Below are positions 24,500 through 32,056 of a DNA stretch of 36,700 nt, in pieces. Below the pieces are notes generated by a model. The model ran no database searches. It worked only from the letters and a program-made list of their open reading frames with translations, and was not told the origin of the DNA. The DNA comes from a bacterium HR10 (GTDB taxonomy: Bacteria; Acidobacteriota; Blastocatellia; HR10), in contig BEHM01000029.1 of the NCBI GenBank assembly GCA_002923315.1, positions 1-36,700 on the forward strand, written 5' to 3'. A program made the translations under genes and the position numbers. Position 1 is the stretch's first letter; each line of letters begins with the position of its first letter.

Positions 24500-25738
24500 T
24501 CACACGATGCCGAGCGCCGCCAGGTATTGCAGGTCCGCCTCGCTCACGCCGATCTCGGCGAAGACCTCGGCATTGTGCTCCCCACAGCGCGGCGCCGGGC
24601 GCCGCAGAGGAAGCCGCTCGCCATTGATGACGGCAAATCCCCCAGGATACCGAAGAGAACGTCCGGTCGTGGGGTCTCGAACTTCCTGCCAAAAGCCCCG
24701 AGCCTCCAACTGAGGATCGCTCGCGATGTCGGCCACCGTCGAGACGGGATAGCCGAGCATCTGTCGGCGAATGGCCTCTTGCAGGAACTCCTGCTTGGTG
24801 ATGGTGAGGAAGAACTCGGCGATGGGCGCCTCCAGCCGATCAACCTCCTCTTGCGTGAGCTGAGTCACCTCGAACCGACTCCAATCAATCTCCGTGAGCC
24901 AAGATGGCGCCATCCCCCGCTCGCGCATCCAGGCGACCAGCTGCTGATTCGTGTGGCGGCCCGCCGCCCCTCCATAGATGATGAAATTGATCCAGCCATC
25001 CCGACAGCGCCAGAGGGCCCGCATCTTCGCCCCCGTGACACTTCGCCCCGTGACGAAGATCCCCGCTCGCAGGGGATTGACGCGATTGAGGTCCCAATGA
25101 GCAGGAGCCATGGCCAGAGGAGCCATGGCGGCGACCTGAGCGGAGACATCCACATGCTGACCACGCCCGCTCACCGCTCGAAAGGCCAGGGCCGTCAATC
25201 CCCCCATGACAGCCTCCACACCCGCCCAGAAGAAGGCCTGAGGGACGCTCACGCGCATCGGCTCCCCATCTTCCTCCCCGGCCAGAGAGAGCGTCCCGCT
25301 CAAGGCCATCACCTCCAGATCGGAGCCGAGGAAGTCCCGATAGGGCCCCTCTTGACCGAAGGGGGTGATGGAGATCAGAATCAGCCGGGGATTCACCCGA
25401 TGCAGCGTCTCCCACCCGAGCCCGCTCCGCTGAAGGGTCCCCGGAGGAAGGCTCTCAATCACGAAGTCAACCCGCTCAATGAGCCTGAGCAGAAGCTCAC
25501 GCCCCGTTGGGGTCTCCCACGCCAGCGTGATCCCCCGCTTGTTCACATTGAGGGCCAGCCAGAAGAGACTGATGGGGGTCCCATCGCGCGCCGCCGTCAG
25601 CGGAGGACGACGCCGAGCCGGATCCCCACGCGGAGGCTCCACCTTGATGACATCCGCGCCGAGGTCGGCGAAAATCTTCCCCGCGAGCGCTCCCTTCTCG
25701 TCGGCGATCTCAATGACGCGATAGGCCCCGAGCAACAT
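24500..25738 (-). CDS. Class III (CaiB/BaiF) CoA-transferase, subunit lacking the catalytic Asp
   Basis: This is a 412-residue CaiB/BaiF-fold protein: N-terminal DLGADVIKVEPPRGD, LNVNKRGITL, then HRVNPRLILISITPFGQEGP. In active family members an aspartate follows the PxRVxxxxA segment (D169 of formyl-CoA transferase). Here the aligned position is F169 (RVSVPQAFF). The paralogue at 27342-28565 keeps the aspartate (D178). This is the pattern expected of a heteromeric class III enzyme with one inactive subunit. The gene lies six bases upstream of nothing but the UbiD stop, in the order CoA-transferase, UbiD, CoA-transferase. Likely acceptor: an aromatic (di)carboxylic acid. Confidence 0.82.
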   Translation of the reverse strand: MLLGAYRVIEIADEKGALAGKIFADLGADVIKVEPPRGDPARRRPPLTAARDGTPISLFWLALNVNKRGITLAWETPTGRELLLRLIERVDFVIESLPPGTLQRSGLGWETLHRVNPRLILISITPFGQEGPYRDFLGSDLEVMALSGTLSLAGEEDGEPMRVSVPQAFFWAGVEAVMGGLTALAFRAVSGRGQHVDVSAQVAAMAPLAMAPAHWDLNRVNPLRAGIFVTGRSVTGAKMRALWRCRDGWINFIIYGGAAGRHTNQQLVAWMRERGMAPSWLTEIDWSRFEVTQLTQEEVDRLEAPIAEFFLTITKQEFLQEAIRRQMLGYPVSTVADIASDPQLEARGFWQEVRDPTTGRSLRYPGGFAVINGERLPLRRPAPRCGEHNAEVFAEIGVSEADLQYLAALGIV

Positions 25739-25744
25739 CGTCGT

Positions 25745-27310
25745 TCACCGTCCCGTCCGAGAGAGCAATTCCACCCACCCCTTCATCTCACGGCGCGCCC
25801 GCTCGATGTCGGTGGAGGAGAAGAAGCGCGTGAGATCCACCTTATAGACCGGATAGACGGGACGCTCGAAGTCCTTCTCATACCCGAAGGGCACCGTGGC
25901 ATCAATCCCCATCCCGCCTTCGAAGCGCGTGTTGGAGGCCTTCCACTCCCGATCCCCCGCCGTCAATCGCTCCTCGGGCTGGAAGGTCTGCCCGATGCCA
26001 CCGGGCACGGGATTGATGATGTCCGTATGCGGATTGACACGCGTCGTGAGCGACCAGATGATCTCATCCATGTTGTAGATGTCCACATCGGGGCTGACCG
26101 CAATGGCCAATCGCATCCCCTGATTGCAGGCCAGAATGGCGGCCAGGAAGTTGCGCTGCCACCCCTCTTCGACGCGATTGCGCTTGCGAACCTGGATGAT
26201 GACCCCTCCCCAATCGGTCATGCAGTAGGGGATGTGGACGTCCTGGATGATCCCCGGCTGCAAGCGCTCGCACAGCTCGAAGATGGCAGCCTCCCGCACC
26301 GTGGTGTCAATGTTGCTATCATCAGCCGTATGCACACCGAGGGGATAGATGATGGGACGAGACTCCCGTCTGCGCATGGTGATGGCCGTCACATGGAAGG
26401 TGGGCGCTTTGTAGGCCTTCCCCATATAGCCGGCCCACTCGGGATGGAAGGGGAACTTCCCCTGAACGCCCGCCTTCTCAGCCTCGGCCGTCTCATAGCG
26501 CCGATCGCGCGGATAGAGGTACCCTTCCAACACATACTCGGAATCCGCAATGGCATAGGCATCAACCGTGCGCGCCTTGACGATCCGAATGGGACTCCCC
26601 TGCAGCGCCCCCGCCACGCCCAGCTCATCGCACCCCTTGGGGAGAATCACATAGTCGAAGCCAGCTCCAGCCATGAGCGTGCACGCCGGCGGCACGCCGA
26701 AGCAGACCGTCAGCGGAATGGGCTTCTCGTCATAGTAGTGCTCGGTCGAGACCTGCCACATGTGCGATCCGGGAGAGATCTGGAACGTCCCCACATTCCC
26801 CCACCGGAAGTTCATGCGGTTGTAGCCGATATGACTGCCGCCGTTGAAGTATTCCCCGACGACGCAGCTGATCCCACTGCCGATCGTGCGCTCGCTCTCC
26901 AACTCCGTGTGCCGAATCGCCACGATGTACTTGTTCACATCGAGATCGTCCGTGATCACCTCCTCCTGACACGGAGCCTGATCCTGAGGGATCTCCACCG
27001 GCTTGATGGGGTGATTGATCGCATAGGCGATCTTCCGCTTGCGATCCTGCGGGCTCTCGAACCCGAACATCTTGTCCACGATCCTCATGTTCGCGAAGAG
27101 ATTGGTGATCGCCCGCGCATGGGGATACCCCTTGACTTTGTTGAAGAGGATGGGGATGCTCCCATCCAGCGACTTCTGAATCCCCGTGATCTCCAGATCC
27201 GGATCCACCTCCGTGTCCGTCACCAGGAGATCACCCTCGGCGTCGAGCCATTCGAGCGTGTTCCTCAAGGTCGAGATGTCCTTCTCGATCTTCCTCATTA
27301 CGGTGACCAT
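25745..27310 (-). CDS. UbiD-family decarboxylase (phthaloyl-CoA decarboxylase candidate)
   Basis: This is a 521-residue UbiD-type enzyme started at ATG 27310 behind AGGAGG; the longer frame to 27472 overlaps the next gene. Conserved segments include SERTIGSGISCVVGEYFNGG, HIGYNRMNFRWGN (R165), PGSHM (H183), CDELGVAGALQGSP (E229) and SEYVLEG (E258, E262). Such enzymes use prenylated FMN to (de)carboxylate aromatic or unsaturated acids. Flanked by two class III CoA-transferase genes, with a UbiX gene and a benzoyl-CoA pathway in the block, decarboxylation of an aryl-dicarboxylate CoA ester to benzoyl-CoA is the favoured inference. A free phenolic or heteroaromatic acid is the alternative. Confidence 0.85.
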   Translation of the reverse strand: MVTVMRKIEKDISTLRNTLEWLDAEGDLLVTDTEVDPDLEITGIQKSLDGSIPILFNKVKGYPHARAITNLFANMRIVDKMFGFESPQDRKRKIAYAINHPIKPVEIPQDQAPCQEEVITDDLDVNKYIVAIRHTELESERTIGSGISCVVGEYFNGGSHIGYNRMNFRWGNVGTFQISPGSHMWQVSTEHYYDEKPIPLTVCFGVPPACTLMAGAGFDYVILPKGCDELGVAGALQGSPIRIVKARTVDAYAIADSEYVLEGYLYPRDRRYETAEAEKAGVQGKFPFHPEWAGYMGKAYKAPTFHVTAITMRRRESRPIIYPLGVHTADDSNIDTTVREAAIFELCERLQPGIIQDVHIPYCMTDWGGVIIQVRKRNRVEEGWQRNFLAAILACNQGMRLAIAVSPDVDIYNMDEIIWSLTTRVNPHTDIINPVPGGIGQTFQPEERLTAGDREWKASNTRFEGGMGIDATVPFGYEKDFERPVYPVYKVDLTRFFSSTDIERARREMKGWVELLSRTGR

Positions 27311-27341
27311 AACGCCTCCTTCACGTTCGAATTCAAAAGGT

Positions 27342-28565
27342 TCATTCGAAGACCCCTTTCTCCTGCAAGTCCTCGAACTCCCGCTCGGAGAGGCCCAGCA
27401 TCTCAATGAAGACCGTCCGGGTATCCTGCCCCAGGCACGGAGCTCCCCGTCGGATGAATCCCGGCGTCTCACTCAGTTGATAGGAGACCATGCGATAACA
27501 CACCCGCCCCATCTCCGGATGCTCGTGCTCTTGCCAGACGCGGCGGAAGAGAAGTTGCGGATCACTGAAGAGGTCCTTCATCGTATTGACGCACGCCGCA
27601 TGCACCCCGTGTCGCTGCAAATGCCACATGACGTCGCGCGCCTCGCGCTCCTTCGTCCATTCCGCGAGCCGCCGGTGCAGCTCCGCCTCGTGCCGCTTCC
27701 GCTCGGGAGCCGTCCGGAACCGCGGATCCTCACACCATTCGGGGTGCCCTACCGCATGCGCCAAACGCTCCCACTCCTGATCGTCCCAACAGCTGATCGC
27801 GCACCACTGCCCATCCCGGCAGGGGAAACACCCATGGGGGACGGCCACCGGATCGCGATTCCCCTCCCGATGCGCGATCCGACCGGAGACCTCGTAATCC
27901 AGAAGAGCCGGGCTGATGAAGTGCACCCCCGCCTCGTATTGCGAGAGATCAATATAGACCGCCTGACCCGTACGGCGACTGTAATCGAGGGCGGCCAGCA
28001 CAGCCACTCCACCAAATCCCACGGCGACATAATCCACATAGGGGCCGTAGATGAGCTGCGGGGGCCCATCAGGCTCGCCCACCAAATTGGTGAATCCACT
28101 GTAGGAGGAGAGCTGAGAGCCGAATCCAGGATGGAGCGCCCACGGCCCAGTCTGCCCCATATTGCTGGTGCTGAGCATCACCAGACGAGGATTCACCCGG
28201 CAGAGCGTCTGAAAGTCCAATCCCAGGCGGGCCATCACCCCCGGACGCATGTTCTCAATGACAATGTCCGCCCATTGAACGAGGCGATAGGCGAGCCGCT
28301 TCCCCTCCGGATGCTTGAGATTCAGCGTGATCCCATACTTGGAATCATTGTGGATGGTGAAGCATCCGGAGCGGTTGATCCCGATCCGATCATCCTTGAA
28401 CGGAGGATATTGCAAGCGGAATCCATCGGGACGTTCCTTCGACTCGACATGGACGACAGTCGCGCCGAAGTTCGCGAGATACTTGCCGATGAAGGGACCA
28501 GCGGCATATCCCCCGAACTCGACGACCTTCACCCCCTCAAGCGCGTCTCTCCGTCCGGTCTCCAT
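27342..28565 (-). CDS. Class III (CaiB/BaiF) CoA-transferase, subunit with catalytic Asp
   Basis: This is a 407-residue CaiB/BaiF protein when started at ATG 28565, which overlaps the upstream gene by 29 bases and has a poor ribosome site. GTG 28598 (GGAG in front) is an alternative giving 11 more residues. Conserved features: YLANFGATVVHVES, CRVNPRLVMLSTSNMGQTGP, and D178 in GPYVDYVAVG at the position of the family's nucleophilic aspartate. Together with the Asp-less paralogue at 24500-25738 it may form one heteromeric transferase, for example moving CoA from succinyl-CoA to an aromatic acid. Confidence 0.85.
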   Translation of the reverse strand: METGRRDALEGVKVVEFGGYAAGPFIGKYLANFGATVVHVESKERPDGFRLQYPPFKDDRIGINRSGCFTIHNDSKYGITLNLKHPEGKRLAYRLVQWADIVIENMRPGVMARLGLDFQTLCRVNPRLVMLSTSNMGQTGPWALHPGFGSQLSSYSGFTNLVGEPDGPPQLIYGPYVDYVAVGFGGVAVLAALDYSRRTGQAVYIDLSQYEAGVHFISPALLDYEVSGRIAHREGNRDPVAVPHGCFPCRDGQWCAISCWDDQEWERLAHAVGHPEWCEDPRFRTAPERKRHEAELHRRLAEWTKEREARDVMWHLQRHGVHAACVNTMKDLFSDPQLLFRRVWQEHEHPEMGRVCYRMVSYQLSETPGFIRRGAPCLGQDTRTVFIEMLGLSEREFEDLQEKGVFE

Positions 28566-29049
28566 GATAGGATCGCAATTCCCGAAAGATGCGCTCACCG
28601 CGAGATCTCCACGCGCGCGGATCGAGCGCGCGGTACGTGATCGGTGCCGTGATCACCGCCGGGGACTCCCCCTCCCGGCTCCGATCCGCGAGCACGTGCT
28701 CCACCCGCACGCAGAACACGGCATCTTCAGGCGAGGCCTCCATCCGGGGCGCGATCTCGCGCGCCCTCCCCTTGATGTAGTAGACCACCTCAGCATCCAC
28801 GACGATGAGCGTGAGCCGCTCGCGCTCCCGGAGATTGCGGGCCGTCCGACTCCGATTCCCAATCGCCAGATGCAGCGTACGAGCGTCGTGAGCGACAACC
28901 TCGAAGTAGCTGAGCAACGCCGGATGGGGCCACCCCTCTTCATCCACAGAGACCAGAAGGATGACCTTCTCCACATGCGCATCAAGATCCTCCCCCGACA
29001 ATCTCCGCAGCAGATCGAGCGGCAGCAGGGATCCCACGCTCACCGACAT
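28537..29049 (-). CDS. Pyridoxamine 5'-phosphate oxidase-like (FMN-binding split-barrel) protein
   Basis: This 170-residue protein starts at ATG 29049 behind AAGGGG; a GTG at 29091 overlapping the boxB stop is possible. The pattern VEKVILLVSVDEEGWPHPALLSYFEVVAHD followed by LHLAIGNRSRTARNLRERERLTLIVVD is typical of PNPOx-like split barrels that bind FMN or F420 and reduce small substrates or flavins. It follows boxB directly, so a flavin-related or reductive accessory role is conceivable. There is no direct evidence. Confidence 0.65.
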   Translation of the reverse strand: MSVSVGSLLPLDLLRRLSGEDLDAHVEKVILLVSVDEEGWPHPALLSYFEVVAHDARTLHLAIGNRSRTARNLRERERLTLIVVDAEVVYYIKGRAREIAPRMEASPEDAVFCVRVEHVLADRSREGESPAVITAPITYRALDPRAWRSRGERIFRELRSYHGDRTERRA

Positions 29050-29083
29050 CCGCGCCCCTTCAGCGAGCCGAAGCACAACCGGA

Positions 29084-30514
29084 TCACGCACCCGAACGGC
29101 GGTGGAACCTCACATACTCGAAGTCCAACGGCTTGCCGTTCACTCCGCGCGCAGGCGGAGCGATCCAATTGGCGAACTTCCCGCGTTCGTACACGGGCAC
29201 CATCAGCGATTGCACATACGCCCGATCCTTCTCCGAAGGAAGAAATTCATCGCGACGCGCCTGCCACTGCGCCTCATCGAGCAGCTCACCGCTCGGCGAG
29301 AAGCGATAGCCGGCATAGAAGCCCACGCTGCGGTTGAACCGCTGCGAGGGTAATCGGAGCCGCGCAGCGATGCCCTCCCGCTCCAAGACCTTGTTCCACC
29401 GGGCGAGGGCTCGCTCGCAATCGGCCACAAACGCATCGCGCAGCAGCTGATTCATCGCCCGACGCATCGGGATCTCGACCGTCCGCATCTGCCCGGAGGG
29501 CTCCGGTACCTCTAAGACGTAGCTTCCCTGAAGGGCGACGTGATCCTCCCAAAGGTCCTCCTCTCGGAACCGCCCCTTCAAGCCCGCGGCGAAATACATC
29601 GCCGCATTCGAGGAATCCTCGCTCCCGAATAGATCCAGCGCCGCCGAGAACCATTCGTTGATGTACTTCTGGATGATGTCCAACGGGATCCCCCCACAAT
29701 TCGTGACATCTTCATTCGGATCCTGACGCATCAATTGAGCCGTCCGCTTCACAACCCGCTCGATCCCCGTCTCCCCGACAAAGAGATGATGAGCCTCCTC
29801 GGTCAACATGAACTGAGTCGTTCGTGAGAGCGGATCGAAACCGCTCTCGGCCAAGGCCGCCAATTGGTACTTCCCATCTCGGTCCATGAACATCGTGAAG
29901 CAGAAGAAATCCAGCCAATCCCGGACGGGTTTGTTGAAGGAGTTCAGAATACGAGGATTATCCGGGTGTCCGGAACGACGCACCAGGAGGTCTTCGGCTT
30001 CCTCGCGTCCGTCCCGGCCGAAGTATTTGTGCAGCAAATAGACCATGGCCCAGAGGTGTCGCCCCTCCTCGACATTCACCTGGAAGAGATTTCGCAGGTC
30101 GTACAAACTGGGAGCTGTATGTCCGAGCAGACGCTGCTGCTCGACCGATGCCGGCTCCGTATCCGCCTGAACGACGATGATCCGGCGCAACTCCTTGCGA
30201 AATTCCCCCGGAACCTCATTCCATACCGGTCGTCCTCGGTGGTCCCCAAATCCGATCCGCCGGTCGGGTTTCGGCGGGACGAGGAAAATCCCCCACCGAT
30301 ATTCGGGCATCCTCACGTAATCATAAACGGCCCATCCTTCGGGATCCACGCTGACGGCCGTCCGAAGATAGATCTCATCCTCCTGAAAGCCATCGGGCCC
30401 GACCTCCTTCCACCATTTCAGAAAGTTCGGTTGCCATTGCTCCAAGGCCCGCTGGAGCTGACGATCCTCATGGAGATTCACATTATTGGGAATCCGATCA
30501 TAGGTGATGCTCAT
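29084..30514 (-). CDS. boxB: Benzoyl-CoA 2,3-epoxidase subunit BoxB
   Basis: This is a 476-residue diiron oxygenase. Residues E120, E150, H153, D211, E240 and H243 are at exactly the positions of the diiron ligands reported for Azoarcus BoxB (the NVEEGRH and TEEAHH helices are easy to see), and the length matches. BoxB with the reductase BoxA converts benzoyl-CoA, O2 and NADPH to 2,3-epoxybenzoyl-CoA. ATG 30514 follows GGAGGG. This is the first gene of the long minus-strand block, downstream of a predicted promoter near 30653-30686. No boxA gene is found in the window. Confidence 0.95.
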   Translation of the reverse strand: MSITYDRIPNNVNLHEDRQLQRALEQWQPNFLKWWKEVGPDGFQEDEIYLRTAVSVDPEGWAVYDYVRMPEYRWGIFLVPPKPDRRIGFGDHRGRPVWNEVPGEFRKELRRIIVVQADTEPASVEQQRLLGHTAPSLYDLRNLFQVNVEEGRHLWAMVYLLHKYFGRDGREEAEDLLVRRSGHPDNPRILNSFNKPVRDWLDFFCFTMFMDRDGKYQLAALAESGFDPLSRTTQFMLTEEAHHLFVGETGIERVVKRTAQLMRQDPNEDVTNCGGIPLDIIQKYINEWFSAALDLFGSEDSSNAAMYFAAGLKGRFREEDLWEDHVALQGSYVLEVPEPSGQMRTVEIPMRRAMNQLLRDAFVADCERALARWNKVLEREGIAARLRLPSQRFNRSVGFYAGYRFSPSGELLDEAQWQARRDEFLPSEKDRAYVQSLMVPVYERGKFANWIAPPARGVNGKPLDFEYVRFHRRSGA

Positions 30515-30652
30515 AAGTACCCTCCCTCAGTCAAACAAGCTACCGCCTCCTGGGCCAAGAGCCCACTTTTCCTCAACTTCGCCGCTCCCACCTCGCACAC
30601 CTACTGCGGGAGTCCCCGGCTCGCCAAATCCGAGGATACCCCAAAGAGTGAA

Positions 30653-30686
30653 GTCTAAGTTTAGACATTAACTCGTCCTTTGTCAA
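30653..30686 (-). promoter_or_regulatory. Predicted boxB promoter with overlapping palindromic operator
   Basis: On the minus strand, TTGACA (30686-30681) and TAAACT (30663-30658) are spaced 17 bases apart, a good sigma70-type promoter pointing to boxB. The -10 box lies inside the perfect palindrome GTCTAA-GT-TTAGAC (30653-30666). A repressor bound there would block the promoter; the two FCD-type GntR regulators are candidates. The predicted leader is about 135 bases. Confidence 0.55.
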
Positions 30687-31020
30687 TCTCCAATTTTTCC
30701 GGGAGGGGTGCCAGAAGCTGCCATTCGTCCCGTATGGGGCTCCGATCGTGCTCCATACACGGCACTTCCCAGCTTCCGCCCCAATAGCTCCCTACTGGCG
30801 CTGTCCCGGTGAAACGACTCAACACAAACGGCGCCCCATGCATGGGCTGGCGGCAGCCGCACGGATTGGTCCCCCCTTGGTGCCCCCCTGACTGCCCACT
30901 TCCCCAGTATAGCCTTGGACTCGCGCACCCGACTGACCGAGCCATCGGTCGGTGAGGCCACACTGGCCGCCGGCTCGCGGACATTGGCCGGTGGTTCAAG
31001 AAGGTGAAGGATTTTTCGCA

Positions 31021-31048
31021 TTGACTGAAACACGAAATCACATATAAT
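31021..31048 (+). promoter_or_regulatory. Near-consensus sigma70 promoter for the HTH-parA operon
   Basis: TTGACT (31021-31026) and a perfect TATAAT (31043-31048) are separated by 16 bases. The first gene starts at 31084 with GAGGGAG at 31069-31075. This is the strongest-looking promoter in the window. Confidence 0.7.
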
Positions 31049-31054
31049 AACGCA

Positions 31055-31070
31055 TCGAAACGCTTTTCGA
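31055..31070. promoter_or_regulatory. Dyad at the predicted transcription start, possible operator
   Basis: TCGAAA (31055-31060) and TTTCGA (31065-31070) form a perfect dyad with a 4-base centre, located where transcription from the TATAAT box should begin. Autoregulation by the HTH protein or ParA encoded downstream is plausible. Confidence 0.4.
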
Positions 31071-31083
31071 GGGAGTTCTGAAG

Positions 31084-31326
31084 ATGGTGGCAAAAGTCGA
31101 GGTTCTTCCCATCGGCGAGGCGGCCGAGTACTTGGGCGTCTCGCGGCGCAAAATTTGGCAGTTGGTGAAACGGGGGGAGCTCCCCAGCCGACCCGATCCC
31201 CTTGATCGGAGGCGGAAGCTCGTGCGGGTGGAGGATTTAGACAAACTCCGGGAGGGATCCTATGTTCGCTACGATCGGCATCGCCAATCAGAAAGGAGGC
31301 GTCGGCAAGACAACAACGGCCGTTAA
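31084..31326 (+). CDS. Excisionase/MerR-type helix-turn-helix DNA-binding protein
   Basis: This 80-residue protein has one HTH_17-type domain at residues 6-55: LPIGEAAEYLGVSRRKIWQL, VKRGELPSR, then RKLVRVEDLDKLRE. Such proteins act as excisionases, AlpA-like regulators or small regulators of plasmid genes. Its last 65 bases overlap the start of parA, which has its own GGAGGGA site inside this gene. The basic C-terminus (RHRQSERRRRQDNNGR) is read across the ParA start. It leads a three-gene plus-strand unit. Confidence 0.75.
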   Translation: MVAKVEVLPIGEAAEYLGVSRRKIWQLVKRGELPSRPDPLDRRRKLVRVEDLDKLREGSYVRYDRHRQSERRRRQDNNGR

Positions 31327-32056
31327 TCTCTCGGCCTGTCTGGCCCGAATGGGACGACGGGTGCTGCTGGTGGACCTGGATGCGCAGGCGAACGCGACAA
31401 ACCATGTGGGCGTGGATCCTCCACAGGACGAGATGCTGAGCTCATACGCCCTGCTGGTGGATAAGTCGCCCAATGTGCGAGCGATTCTCACCGCTGTCTC
31501 TCCCAACCTCCAGCTCGTCCCGGGACATATCGCCCTGGCCGAAGTGGATATCAAACTCTTCTCGACGATCAACCGGGAGACGCGGCTGCAGCGGGCTCTG
31601 GCGCGGCTTCGAGAGGATTTCGATTACATCGTGCTCGATTGTCCGCCATCGCTGGGCATCGCCACAATCAACGCCTTTTGCGCGGCGACGCACCTGATCA
31701 TCTGCATCCAGACGAACTGGTTCGCCTACGAGGCCTTGAAACGGTTGATGTCCATCGTCGAAGACGTCATGGAGGAGACCAATCCCAATCTGGTGGTCTA
31801 CGCGCTGGCGACCCTGCACCGGCCGAACGTGAACATCCATCGGGATGTGCTCGTGAAGATCCAGGAGACCTTCGAACACTTCGCCCTCTCGTCGGTCATC
31901 CGGCATACGGCCACATTGGCCGAAGCTTCGGCAGCTCGACAGACGATCGTCGAGTATGCGCATGGGAGCCGAGGCCATATGGACTATCAAAATCTCGCCG
32001 AGGAGATCATCAACCGTGTCGAACGAAAAGCTCTCAAGATCGCGCAAGCACTATGA
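31262..32056 (+). CDS. ParA-family partition ATPase
   Basis: This is a 264-residue ATPase with a deviant Walker A motif (KGGVGKTTT, K11 and K16), switch region VLLVDLDAQANAT, and Walker B YIVLDCPPS. It fits the small ParA/Soj type without an N-terminal DNA-binding domain; the HTH protein upstream may supply that role. ParA positions plasmids or chromosome origins. No canonical ParB gene follows. Instead the next gene encodes a winged-helix protein whose own sequence carries repeated dyad sites. The two genes overlap by 41 bases. Confidence 0.9.
   Translation: MFATIGIANQKGGVGKTTTAVNLSACLARMGRRVLLVDLDAQANATNHVGVDPPQDEMLSSYALLVDKSPNVRAILTAVSPNLQLVPGHIALAEVDIKLFSTINRETRLQRALARLREDFDYIVLDCPPSLGIATINAFCAATHLIICIQTNWFAYEALKRLMSIVEDVMEETNPNLVVYALATLHRPNVNIHRDVLVKIQETFEHFALSSVIRHTATLAEASAARQTIVEYAHGSRGHMDYQNLAEEIINRVERKALKIAQAL

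Larger units (their letters stand above)
30515..31083. other. Divergent intergenic region, no gene seen
   Basis: This 569-base stretch separates the minus-strand catabolic block from the plus-strand HTH-parA module. Open frames here have composition typical of non-coding antisense reading and no recognisable domain. It contains the predicted boxB promoter/operator (30653-30686), a hairpin with arms GACCGA/TCGGTC (30936-30941 and 30946-30951), and the plus-strand promoter at 31021-31048. Confidence 0.6.

Noticed and set aside
24485..27409. A 974-codon open frame on the plus strand
   Set aside because: It lies entirely antisense to well-supported CoA-transferase and UbiD genes, has Arg/His/Pro/Leu-rich composition with no domain, and no ribosome site. 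Long antisense frames are expected from the codon bias of this GC-rich DNA.
30936..30951. Hairpin GACCGA-GCCA-TCGGTC as a terminator
   Set aside because: There is no T-tract on either side and no gene ends nearby on either strand. Kept only as a note in the intergenic description.
30661..31405. Minus-strand frames of 126 and 240 codons across the intergenic region
   Set aside because: Their composition (Cys/Arg/Ser/Pro-rich) is not protein-like, they cross the strong plus-strand promoter and run antisense into the HTH and parA genes, and they show no domain.
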